Assembly: GCF_964355755.1 (NCBI RefSeq)
Contig: NC_092671.1
Location: 25,728,070-25,792,069, forward strand
Length of the DNA stretch: 64,000 nt
Direction: 5' to 3'
From: Antedon mediterranea
Taxonomy: Eukaryota; Echinodermata; Crinoidea; Comatulida; Antedonidae
Shown here: in pieces, positions 55,411 through 64,000 of the stretch
Position numbering within the stretch: the stretch's first letter is position 1
Layout of the letters: every line of letters starts with the position of its first letter
Translations under genes and position numbers: made by a program
The notes under the pieces: generated by a model
Told to the model about the DNA's origin: nothing
Database searches by the model: none
Seen by the model: the letters and a program-made list of their open reading frames with translations, nothing else

Positions 55411-56394
55411 GCTGATATATAATTGAACTAAACAGCTATACAAATGCGAAGTAGCCTTTGTATATAACATTATATAGACCTACCCACTGTGACTTGATTA
55501 TTATGATTGATTGGTCCACTTTAGGGAGAACACGCCCCCAACGCCACAGTAAAAAACAAACTGTCGTCCAATTTATGTATCATTCGGAGTCTTTGTGCTG
55601 ACGGGGTTTTAAATGCCATAAACGTGCTTTGCGACTGAGTTCAAAAAGGATTATTAAAGCTCTGCGGATATTTACATTCGTCATAAATAACATTTGTCGA
55701 GAGAAAAAAAAAACATGTATGAGTTATGATCTATTTAGATGTTCTGAAAAACTAAGTTTTAATTCTGGAGGAAAAAAAATAATATTGTGCATCGTTTACA
55801 GTTTTGAGTTGATGCGAACGTCTCTTGAACAAACATTTTGCCTGAGGATATGCGATCCATCTGTCAACGGCTGCCGGTGACATAGACGTTTTTTTTTAAA
55901 CTGTACTAGTCACGAATAATGCCATCATGCTAAGCACACGTACTTTTGTAAAAGTTGAGTTTACTTACCGACAATGACATATATAATTCGTAATAATAAA
56001 GGACACAAACGTGTACTACTGTAGGTATCTATACGGATATTAGGAATTTATTTTATGGATTTTTATGGTAGTAAAATTAAGCAGTGGTAAGTTGAATTAA
56101 TTATTCGTAAGATTCACGTGTAATAAGATAATATACTTATAATTATATATAGTATAATTGTCAGTATGACATTTACAGAGTAGAGTGCTGTCTGTTATTC
56201 AGTTTACGAGATACATTCAATGTTTTGACCGTTCTAAATTTAGATATCAAGTGTACATACTATACTTTAAAATAGTGTAGGCCTATAATGTGAATTTTTT
56301 GTTTTTGTTTTCACACGCATCATCCAACAGAACTAGTCAATTACCTAGGAGAGTTTAACTATTTTATATTTATTTAGCATGCTTATAAACTCAT
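55411..56394. other. intergenic, no gene seen
   Basis: AT-rich. The 83-codon frame at 55,629-55,880 is not recognised as any family. Confidence 0.35.
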
Positions 56395-56424
56395 TTGAGG
56401 CTTAGGGAGTGAAGTTACAACCCC

Positions 56425-56497
56425 CTGGAAATAGGTCAGATTTGAACCCTGGACCTAGGGATTGTAAGGCAAGCATGTCAACCTACAGCTTCACTAA
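56425..56497 (-). repeat. tRNA-derived relic
   Basis: The minus strand contains GCCTTACAATCCCTAGGTCC followed by AGGGTTCAAATCTG, an anticodon-arm and B-box pattern of tRNA-derived SINEs. The A-box side is decayed. Confidence 0.45.
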
Positions 56498-57330
56498 TTT
56501 GATGTTTCCTTTGCGGGTAGGCTTATGTTTAATCAGGACATAACACATACCGTAGTTTAAACATTCTACTGTACCTTATACTGTAATGTCAGATGTTTTG
56601 TATTGTACCGTATTACACATTATTAAAATAGATCGCCTGTATTCTTGCTACCCAACAATATGTTCCCTTAAAATGGCCTGGGTGGGCTGTAAAAGATATA
56701 CCGTACTTCTTCTCGTTCATTTCACGAGAAAGTGTACCCTTAACAGGTGTGTCTCCCGCATAAAGAAGGGGTTGAACTATATCAATGTGGTACTGATCCA
56801 ATCTTATGACACGCTAGTAGACTGGCAGGCGGAGATTGAAATGCGCCGTGCAGCATATTCCCCATACTTCCACAACCCCCTTCATATATTCTGCACTTGG
56901 CCTAGCTACTCCAGTTTTTATTGATTTAAACATGAAGAATGAACTTCACTTTCTCTTTAATCTAAATCAATTACCGTCTATACAGTTAATTGCAATATTC
57001 AGATTGAATGATGTATTTAATTGTTGTTGATGTATGTTGCTTTAAGAGCACAATTAGACCAAGGATTATCAATCATTCTATATCCATACACTGCACGTCA
57101 CTAATGTTCAGTATAAACATCATCCTAACAGCAAAACATATTTAGCTATCTCATCAAACGCTCACTCGGCAAACATTATAGTAGGCATGTTAAGATGCAT
57201 ATTTTAGGCAAATCCTTCAAATTGTGATAATATTTTGAAACTTTGCACAGTTATTCATTAGGGTGTCAAAAACATGAAATGGAAGGGTTGCACAAAATTT
57301 GGTCAGGGGAAAGCCGCCATTTTGGATTTC

Positions 57331-57910
57331 AAAATGGCGGACCCCAAATTTTCACTTTTCAGGTATATCTCTGCTAAAAAGGCACCTAGAGTTCTGATTT
57401 TAGGTGCAAATTATATGGTAGTGGGGTCACCAAACATATTGGTATAACTAACATTTTGATTGCATGGCGGCCATATTTGATTTCAAAATGGCGGACCCCA
57501 AATTTTCACTTTTCAGGTATATCTCTGCTAAAAAGGCACCTAGAGTTCTGATTTTAGGTGCAAATTATATGGTAGTGGGGTCACCAAACATATTGGTATA
57601 ACTAACATTTTGATTGCATGGCGGCCATGTTTGATTTCAAAATGGCGGACCCCAAATTTTCACTTTTCAGGTATATCTCTGCTAAAAAGGCACCTAGAGT
57701 TCTGATTTTAGGTGCAAATTATAATGGTAGTGGGGTCACCAAACATATTGGTATAACTAACATTTTGATTGCATGGCGGCCATGTTGGATTTCAAAATGG
57801 CGGACTTCAAATTTTCACTTTTCAGGTATATCTCTGCTAAAGAGAGTTCTGATTTTAGGTGCAAATGATATGGTAATGGGTAACTTCTTTGATTGCATTG
57901 CCGCCGGCGG
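57331..57910. repeat. 154-bp subterminal array, left arm (about 3.7 units)
   Basis: Units start at 57,331, 57,485, 57,639 and 57,794 with AAAATGGCGGACC. Each contains ACTTTTCAGGTATATCTCTG, AGTTCTGATTTTAGGTGCAA and TAACATTTTGATTGCATGGC. The ATGGCGGC core matches the YY1 consensus AANATGGCGGC. Confidence 0.92.
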
Positions 57911-58124
57911 CCATTTTGAACGTAGCTCAAACTGTACTGGCTTTACACTATTTGTTTATGTTTATAGTTACATGCATTTAACATGGACACTTATTGTAGG
58001 TCACATTTTCCCTGGCAACCACACAGCTCTGTATATCGTAAATCACTCTTTCTGCATTTACAGCGTCCAAGATCACAGTCGGTGTGTCCACAGCGAATTA
58101 AAACCTTTGTGACATCTGAGATGT
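57905..58124 (-). pseudogene. left-arm CXC tail of the transposon gene
   Basis: This is an inverted copy of 59,810-60,030. On the minus strand the region around 58,000-58,110 corresponds to the cysteine-rich tail (C-C-K-C-R-K ... C-x-x-L/C-G-C-Q-G) seen in the right arm. It is cut off from the rest of its gene by the SINE at 58,125-58,432. Confidence 0.6.
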
Positions 58125-58432
58125 GGAGCACTGTGGCGCAGTGGTTAGAGCATTGGACTTGCAATCAAGAGGTTGCTGGTTCAAGCCCGGTCGGTCACTG
58201 CAGTGTTGAGTCCTTAAAGCAAGATTCTTTATCCACATTGTTCCTCCTCACCCGGATGATAGAAATGGGTACCGGTATGTAAAAGGTACTGGGAACGTAA
58301 ATCAGACTCGTTTGTGCAGGAGGAGTGGCTTACCCCCACAAACATACACACTTAGTGGAGTCTGGCTCAAACGCTAAAGAAATGGAGATGGCACCACGGC
58401 CATTATCATTAGCTTAGGTCTCGACACTTTAC
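58125..58432 (+). mobile_element. tRNA-derived SINE with metazoan-type core
   Basis: The head GCACTGTGGCGCAGTGGTTA, then GAGCATTGGACTTGCAATCA and GGTTGCTGGTTCAAGCCC, has A and B boxes and a TGC (Ala-type) anticodon. It continues with GAGTCCTTAAAGCAAG, TTATCCACATTG, CACCCGGATGATAGAAATGG and GTACCGG, a block found after tRNA heads in SINEs of many animals. It interrupts the left gene copy of the palindromic transposon, and about 285 bp of that gene present in the right arm is absent here. Confidence 0.85.
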
Positions 58433-59091
58433 CTTACAGACAATGACATCCTATCGAAAACTGAAGTCATTCATGGCATCTTTTTCCAAGTCGGGTTAAA
58501 TGTAGCTTTACCTTTTCCTTGAACAGATGAAGTTGTATCACAACCGCTAAAGGAATGAAAGAACAAGTAAGCGGCTGATGCTTGTGGTCCAAGAGAAGAA
58601 ACAATCTCGTGTATTGGGATGTGCTTCCCCACTCCAAACTCGATCCAAAGCTCGTGGATCCTAGGTATTCTGTGGAAAGCTGACAATGCAATAACAATAA
58701 CATCACTGTCTACAGTCTTGACAAGAATGCGCGGAAAAATTTCAGCGGCATGTTTAACATGAACAAACATACATTCATCTGCCTCTATGTTACATGGCAT
58801 CAGCAGTTGTATATTTACAGACTGGTTTGTTGCAGCTCTGTCTCCTAGAGATCCTACAAACATTCCGTGATTTGTGTCAACTTCGATCAGTGACACGACT
58901 AGATTTGTTTTTCGATAGATAAATGACAGTTTAAAGTCTGGTACGCGTTCAAACCGCGTTTCTGGTGTAAGGAGGGTCGTTAAAGCCAGCGGGAGCATGC
59001 CCAACAATTGGACCACATTTTTTAGATTTGATGACAACAAATCAGAGTTGTTTTCATTTATTGTAACTGAAGTAGTAGAGAACATTGGCAC
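58433..59091 (-). pseudogene. PIN-like transposon protein, left-arm copy
   Basis: Minus-strand frame of about 206 codons: NHGMFVGSLGDRA, then EADECMFVHVKHAAEI, VKTVDSDVIVIALSAF, LWIEFGVGKHIPIHEI, LGPQASAAYLFFHSFSGCDTTS and GKGKATFNPTWKKMP. The E-A-D-x-x-M and T-V-D-S/T-D-V-x-V-x-A pattern with H-x-F-x-G-C-D is characteristic of an abundant animal transposon-associated protein with a PIN/FEN-like nuclease core; the acidic residues are probable metal ligands. It retains an N-terminal part (about 58,880-59,091) missing from the right copy, but loses its C-terminal half to the SINE. Confidence 0.7.
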
Positions 59092-59936
59092 AAATCACGG
59101 AATGTTTGTAGGGTCTTTGGGAGACAGAGCTGTAACAAACCAGTAAATATACAATCGCTGATGACATGTAACATAGAAGAGGCAGATGAACGTATGTTTG
59201 TTCACGTTAAACTTGCCGCTGAAATTTTCCACGCATTGTCAAGACTGTACACAGTGATGTTGTTGTCAGCTTTCCACAGAATACCTGGCATTCACAAGCT
59301 TCTGATCGAGTTTGGAGTGGGGAAGCACTTGAAGTACATCCCAATACACGAGAATGCTTCTTTTCTTGGATCACAAGCATCAGCCGCTTACTTGTTCTTT
59401 CATACCATTAGCGGTTGTGATAGAACTTCATCTGTTTAAGGAAAAGGTAAAGCTACATTTAACGAGACTTTGAAAAAGATGCCATGTATTACTCCAGTTT
59501 TTGAGAGGATGTCATTGTCTGTAGGGCTTGTTAGTGAAACAGACACAGATTATCTAGAACAGTTTGTTGTAAGTATGTCTACTGCAGAACATTTAATGAT
59601 GCAATACGATATCTTTTTACAACAAGAGAAAGACTATTGAAAATATCCACCAACATCTGCGGCATTAAGAGAACATGTGAAACGGAAGCCAGGAAGTGGT
59701 ACGACTGTCTAGATGCATTCAGGGTTGGACAGGACCCAGCGAACTGGGGATAGAGGAAGGAAGGCAACAAATTTAGTCCAGCTTGGAGTTCATTGCTTGG
59801 AGAAATTTCAGATGTCACAAAGGTTTTAATTCGCTTTGGACACACCGACTGTGATCTTGGATGCTGTAAATGCAGAAAGAGTGATTTACGATGTACAGAG
59901 CTGTGTGGTTGCCAGGGAAAATGTGACCTACAATAA
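59089..59936 (+). pseudogene. PIN-like/tesmin-CXC transposon protein, right-arm copy
   Basis: On the plus strand: NHGMFVGSLGDRAV, a frameshift near 59,143, then EEADERMFVHVKLAAEIF, LLSAFHRIPGIHKL, FGVGKHLKYIPIHE and FFHTISGCDRTSSV with a stop near 59,438. It continues beyond that with KKMPCITPVFERM, SAALREHVKRK and finally GCCKCRKSDLRCTELCGCQG, a tesmin/TSO1-type CXC zinc-binding tail. The VDSDV core motif of the left copy is degraded here (RLYTVML). Frameshifts and stops make it non-functional. The family pairs a nuclease-like core with a CXC DNA-binding tail; its role in transposition is not established by this sequence. Confidence 0.72.
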
Positions 59937-60019
59937 GTGTCCGTGTTAAATGCATGTAATTATGAACATAAACAAATAGTGTAAAGCCAGTACGGGTTGA
60001 GCTACATTCAAAATGGCCG

Positions 60020-60790
60020 CCATGCAATCAATGACGTTATACTAATATGTTTGTTGACCTCAATATTATATTATACTTTGTAGGCCTACCTAAAATTATA
60101 ACTGTAGGTACCGCACTGAAACATTTTGAGTTCGCCATTTTGAAATTCAAAATGACCGCCATGCAATAAAAATGTCAGTTAAATACCAATATGTTTGGTT
60201 ACCCATTACCATATAATTGGCACCTAAAATCAGAACTCTGTACCTTTTTAGCAGAGATACCTGAAAAGTGAAAATTTGAAGTCCGCCATTTTGAAATCCA
60301 AAATGGCCGCCGTGCAATCAAAATGTTAGTTATACCAATATGTTTGGTGACCCCATTAACATATAATTTGCACCTAAAATCAGAACTCTAGGTGCCTTTT
60401 TAGCAGAGATATACCTGAAAAAAGGAAATTTGAAATCCGCCATTTTGAAATCCAACATGGCCGCCATGGAATCAAAATGTTAGTTATACCAGTATGTTTG
60501 GTGACCCCACTACCATATAATTTGCACCTAAAATCAGAACTCTAGGTGCCTCTTTAGCAGAGAAATACCTAAAAAGTGAAAATTTGAAGTCCGCCATTTT
60601 GAAATCCAAAATGGCCGCCATGCAATTAAAATGTTAGTTATACCAATATGTTGGGTGACCCCATTACCATATAATTTGCACCTAAATTCAGAACTCTAGG
60701 TGCCTATTTAGCAGAGATATACCTGAAAAGTGAAAAATTTGGGTCCGCCATTTTGAAATCCAAAATGGCGGCTTTCCCCTGACCAAATTT
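60020..60790. repeat. 154-bp subterminal array, right arm (about 5 units)
   Basis: Inverted counterpart of the left array: GTCCGCCATTTTGAAATCCA, AAATGGCCGCCATGCAATC, AGTTATACCAATATG and AGCAGAGATATACCTGAAAA recur about every 154 bp (for example 60,283, 60,435, 60,590, 60,744). Confidence 0.92.
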
Positions 60791-61328
60791 TGTGCAACCC
60801 TTCCATTTCATATTTTTGACACCCTAATGAATAACTGTGCAAAGTTTCAGAATGTTATCACAATTTGAAGGATTGGGTCACTTAACAGGCCTACTATTAG
60901 GCCTAATGGCATGTTTCTACATTTAAACCAACATTATACATTGATGTATGTAATAACCCTGTGTTGTGGAAATGATATTATGATGGCTATTATGCGTACA
61001 TAAGGGTGAGGAAAAGAACTTGAAAAGTGTAAGTCCAAATCTATATTAAAGTTAGTCTATTGTTGTAGGATAAACAATATGAACCTACTGTATGGGCGGG
61101 AATATCTTAGATAGGATGCGCCACTTCTCTCTTCTTCGGGATACATACATGTTTGTTCTCTCTCCTCTATACACAACCCACTTGTATTTCATTCGATCTT
61201 TCAATTTTTTCATCAATGTTTTAAAATGTATAATATGCATGTCTATAAAATGTTTTAAATGTTTATTTATACCCTCAGGCCTACTCTATAAAAAATGTAA
61301 AGTAATTTTTTTTTTGAAAATTATAAGT

Positions 61329-61394
61329 AGTGGGTTACTTTCAAATCATATTATTATTAAAATATTAAACATAATAATTTGAAAGTAACTCACT
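61329..61394. repeat. hairpin with 18-bp arms
   Basis: AGTGGGTTACTTTCAAAT (61,329-61,346) pairs with ATTTGAAAGTAACTCACT (61,377-61,394) at 17 of 18 positions around a 30-bp AT-rich loop that itself has partial symmetry. It is probably a short MITE relic. Confidence 0.65.
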
Positions 61395-61639
61395 GAATGT
61401 TTAACTAATTTATTTGAATCTCACTGGAGTATTACAATGAAAAAACGAAGACTACAATCGTATGAATTTGTAATTTTTTATTTATAATCATTCATTTAGG
61501 GCTTGCTCGTCACAAGGTCTTTTGATTAATAAAATTTCTGTTTTTCATCTGACGTTACTTTTTGAGTTTTGCCCTCTTCCTTTCATTTTACAATTTATAT
61601 TGGATATTTGTTATTTTACTGTTAAAGAAATAAATGTTA

Positions 61640-61668
61640 ATTTGATTTGAATTGAATTGAATTGACTA
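61640..61668 (+). repeat. (GAATT)n tail, possible LINE 3' end
   Basis: AAATAAATG...TTTGATTTGAATTGAATTGA follows an AT-rich segment, as at the 3' end of some non-LTR elements. No coding part is attached. Confidence 0.35.
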
Positions 61669-62877
61669 TGATAAGGATCATAATGGAAATAAAGAACAAT
61701 TGAAATTGAATTGAAAAATGAATAAAACTCCCCAAAGAGGCCCATGTAAAAATGTTAACAGAAAAGTAAGGGGAAAATAGGATTAAGAGGAAAATTGTAT
61801 TGACACATCACAATCCTGCCTAAACAGAGCAAAATGGAATAAAATAATGGAAAGCGTCAGATGATGATGAGGTTTAATATCTGTTTTCTTACTTTAAAAC
61901 TTCTGGATTATAAAAATGATAAATTAACAGTTGTATTTCCTCACACAGCTGATATTCTCCTCATTGTGTCCATACGTGATTAGTAATGGGCATGATGCAC
62001 TTAACGACTTCAATCATGGATAGAGTGACTGAGATTGTTTACACAAAACGCGAACAAGGATTTAATTAAAACGACAGTTAAGATGCATTTATTAATTAAG
62101 GAAAATATCAGATGATCTTTGATCTGTAATTCAGATATTACCCTATAATGCTAAAATATATTTTTTAGGATCGTGCCGCCGCGGTCTAACAATCACCAAA
62201 GCAGCGGCGGTCGAGAAAGTGCCGCGAACCATAAAAGCCGCTGTTGCGCTTTTGACACGAACGCACACAAAGTGTGAACTATTTCATAACACAAGCCTAA
62301 TCTTGATTTGTAGGGGTTGCGGACAGTATAGCACTTTAGTGCTGACACAGCCCAATGTGTCAAATAAATGAATGACTAATATCATAACACATAGGCCTAC
62401 AATAAATAAATAAAATGACCTATTCACAGATTTTTAATTAATTTTTATTTTTCATGTTTTTGGGGTCTGGCAGTCAATGGGTTTTGGTTGAATTTAACCG
62501 TTTTATTTCGGTATTTTATAAATGACAATAATTATTATTTTTTTATGGTTATTTTTTTTTTTACGGAAGTGATTAATTTTGTTAAAACTAAAAGTGGCCT
62601 ATTCAATGTATGATTTTATTAATCTTCATCTTTAAACTAAATTATGTACAAAATATAAAAGTGACATAGGTAATACAGGATTTATAAAAAAAAATGAACT
62701 AAACATTTCCATTGTTGCTTTCCCTTATGATATAGTGTTGCTTCTTCTGACTATAACCGTCATCCCATAAGTTGGACACACACTATCTATTGTCATTGTT
62801 TGTAAAAGACAAACCATGTAACAGAATAGAAATGTCGAACCTTGTACATAACTGTATATGGCATCTCCTCACACTAA

Positions 62878-63013
62878 CACTAGAGACGCAAGACAAGGAC
62901 GTAACGCAACGTAAGTTAGTTGACCAATGACAAGCGATGGATTATTCAAACTGACACTTGTTATTGGTCAACACGCTTGCGTTGCGTTTACTTCCTTGCG
63001 TTACGTCCTAGTG
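62878..63013. mobile_element. 136-bp hairpin MITE
   Basis: The two halves are inverted copies over about 60 bp: CACTAGAGACGCAAGACAAG, GACGTAACGCAACGTAAG and TTGACCAATGACAAG on the left against the complement on the right (CTTGTTATTGGTCAAC, CTTGCGTTGCGTTTAC, TTGCGTTACGTCCTAGTG). The GACGTAACGCAA vocabulary also occurs at 6780-6810 around the nested MITEs in tubulin intron 1, so they may be related. Confidence 0.75.
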
Positions 63014-63645
63014 GGAACTAAGCTTTAGGCATGATGCCGTACGGACCACGCTTTGATCATTTACAGTAAATTTGGTTATAAATTTGACGAGTTTCTATAG
63101 TACATTTTTGTATAGTTAGGCCTACCCTAGATAGACCTACACAAGATCCAATATTTCTCCATTCCCATGGAAATGAATCACCAAAATAACATTCGTTATA
63201 TCCGATGCGAGGCAGGAAATGAGTAATTCACGAAGTTATAAAAAAACCCCATGATAGCCCCTTATACAACCCCAGGCCCGATGTTATTGACAGGCACAGT
63301 GTCATAACACAGTTGGTATTTTTGACTCATAAACTAATGACTGTTCTGTTTTTAATAGATTGACTCATCTAATAATGAAGTGTGAACTAAGTATAATCTG
63401 AATCTACCCGATGATTGCTGCTTGATGACTGCTGCTTGATGACTGCTGGTTGCATAGCTTTTGGATATACATGCTTTATTTCATTGCACTCATCAGCCAA
63501 GCAAAAAACCATAATTAAAAGCTGCTGATAGAACTCCAATACACGCAAGACAACATTATCTACAAATGTTATATTGTTACTCTTATTCTCGGCGATAAAG
63601 GCGTTGTGAGTTATACAAAAACAATTGACGTTATAGACAGATAAC
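63014..63645 (+). promoter_or_regulatory. probable upstream region of the right-edge gene
   Basis: No exon is recognised. GATGACTGCTGCTTGATGAC-type short repeats lie near 63,420-63,450. The region just upstream of 63,646 should hold the promoter and 5' untranslated region of the gene that starts there, but no core element stands out. Confidence 0.3.
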
Positions 63646-63898
63646 ATGGGCGCGGCAAATGGTAAGCCACGCCCCACAATAAGATCGGCTGTCGAAGTAG
63701 TTGATCAATCAGATGAGGAAATTGATATTATTGATTTGGAATATTCTGATTATTTTGACGATGTGTTTGAGGACAATGAACCGGTCAAACACGGAACACT
63801 CAGGAAAATACGATTGTGGGATTTTCCGTATTCGTCTCCAACTAAAAATGGAAAAAGAGCCGCAAGTGAAAGCGGTGGAATTGCATTCACAAGACGAG
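63646..63898 (+). CDS. first coding exon of an unidentified gene, partial
   Basis: ATG at 63,646 opens a frame that ends at a good donor, GACGAG|GTAATA (phase 1), coding 84 residues before leaving the exon. The protein starts MGAANGKPRP, fitting the N-myristoylation pattern M-G-x-x-x-G/S, so membrane attachment by a myristoyl group is plausible. Residues about 20-48 are very acidic (SDEEIDIIDLEYSDYFDDVF), followed by a basic RKIRLWDF and a Ser/Lys-rich stretch ending GGIAFTRR. I do not recognise the family. The rest of the gene lies beyond the window, so function cannot be assigned. Confidence 0.6.
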
Positions 63899-64000
63899 GT
63901 AATATACTAAAATTACATTCCAATAAGTATATAGGCCTATAAAAATGTATGATATCGGTTAATGACATACTAATGTTGTTGATCTAGTTTAGAGATGGAA

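Larger units (their letters stand above)
57178..60897. mobile_element. 3.7-kb palindromic transposon with PIN-like/CXC gene copies
   Basis: The two halves are inverted copies. Outer ends ATAGTAGGCATGTTAAG (57,178) and its near-complement ending at 60,897 are followed by AATCCTTCAAATTGTGATAA-type sequence, GGGTGTCAAAAA and TGCACAAAATTTGGTCAGGG on both sides, then arrays of a 154-bp subterminal unit, then a broken gene reading from the centre outward in each half. Left arm 57,178-about 58,880, loop about 210 bp, right arm about 59,089-60,897. A tRNA-derived SINE replaces part of the left gene. Superfamily unknown; this gene type is common in invertebrate genomes as a repeated, transposon-like family. 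Confidence 0.8.
60898..62877. other. intergenic, mostly unrecognised
   Basis: AT-rich. A GC-rich patch at about 62,170-62,260 has GCCGCCGCGG, AGCAGCGGCGGTCG and GCCGCGAACC but no gene. TGGCAGTCAATGGGTTTT at about 62,470 resembles a decayed piggyBac-like end without a partner. No exon was recognised. Confidence 0.4.

Overview
The window is animal nuclear DNA: AT-rich, with GT-AG introns, one long intron-rich gene, many degenerate transposons and several tandem arrays. Repeated TAGGCCTA-type motifs, a complete zeta-type tubulin gene, and LINE, SINE and DNA-transposon remnants like those of marine invertebrates suggest a marine invertebrate, perhaps a deuterostome such as an echinoderm. That placement is inference and no species can be named.

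Layout. 1-5.2 kb holds a LINE fragment, a 5S-type dispersed repeat, a tRNA-derived SINE (minus strand) and a 1.7-kb inverted-repeat transposon with iterated GCCGACA-type motifs. 5.2-24.3 kb is the only complete protein-coding gene recognised: a divergent tubulin, best called zeta-tubulin, with 11 coding exons on the plus strand whose splice phases all fit, giving 414 residues. Its first intron holds a stack of transposons: a piggyBac-like MITE, a Harbinger-like element carrying a broken MADF-domain gene and a further MITE, and an inverted-repeat element split by a 2.8-kb LINE.

24.6-34.0 kb is a 95-bp satellite in three blocks separated by two apparently identical 1300-bp inverted-repeat elements. 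34-42 kb has a SINE, small MITEs and minisatellites, including a 51-bp repeat whose frames are all open. 42.7-45.1 kb is an inverted-repeat element with iterated AGGTGCA motifs, whose interior is saturated with TAGGCCTA. 46.7-49.6 kb is a foldback-like element whose arms are inverted tandem arrays of an 80-bp unit. 50.9-54.3 kb is a roughly 41-copy minisatellite, followed by an 18-bp repeat. 57.2-60.9 kb is a large palindromic transposon carrying two inverted, broken copies of a PIN-like/tesmin-CXC gene, one of them hit by a tRNA-derived SINE. The right edge (63,646 on) opens a second gene: a first exon encoding an acidic protein with a likely N-myristoylation signal.

No operon-like logic is present. 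The tubulin gene would act in centriole or cilium biology; nearly everything else is mobile or tandem repeat DNA. The most novel observations are two otherwise unlike elements that share CATGGA termini and 7-bp target duplications of the form GRTAGAC, an unoccupied paralogous target site inside the satellite, and several elements whose terminal inverted repeats are themselves tandem arrays.
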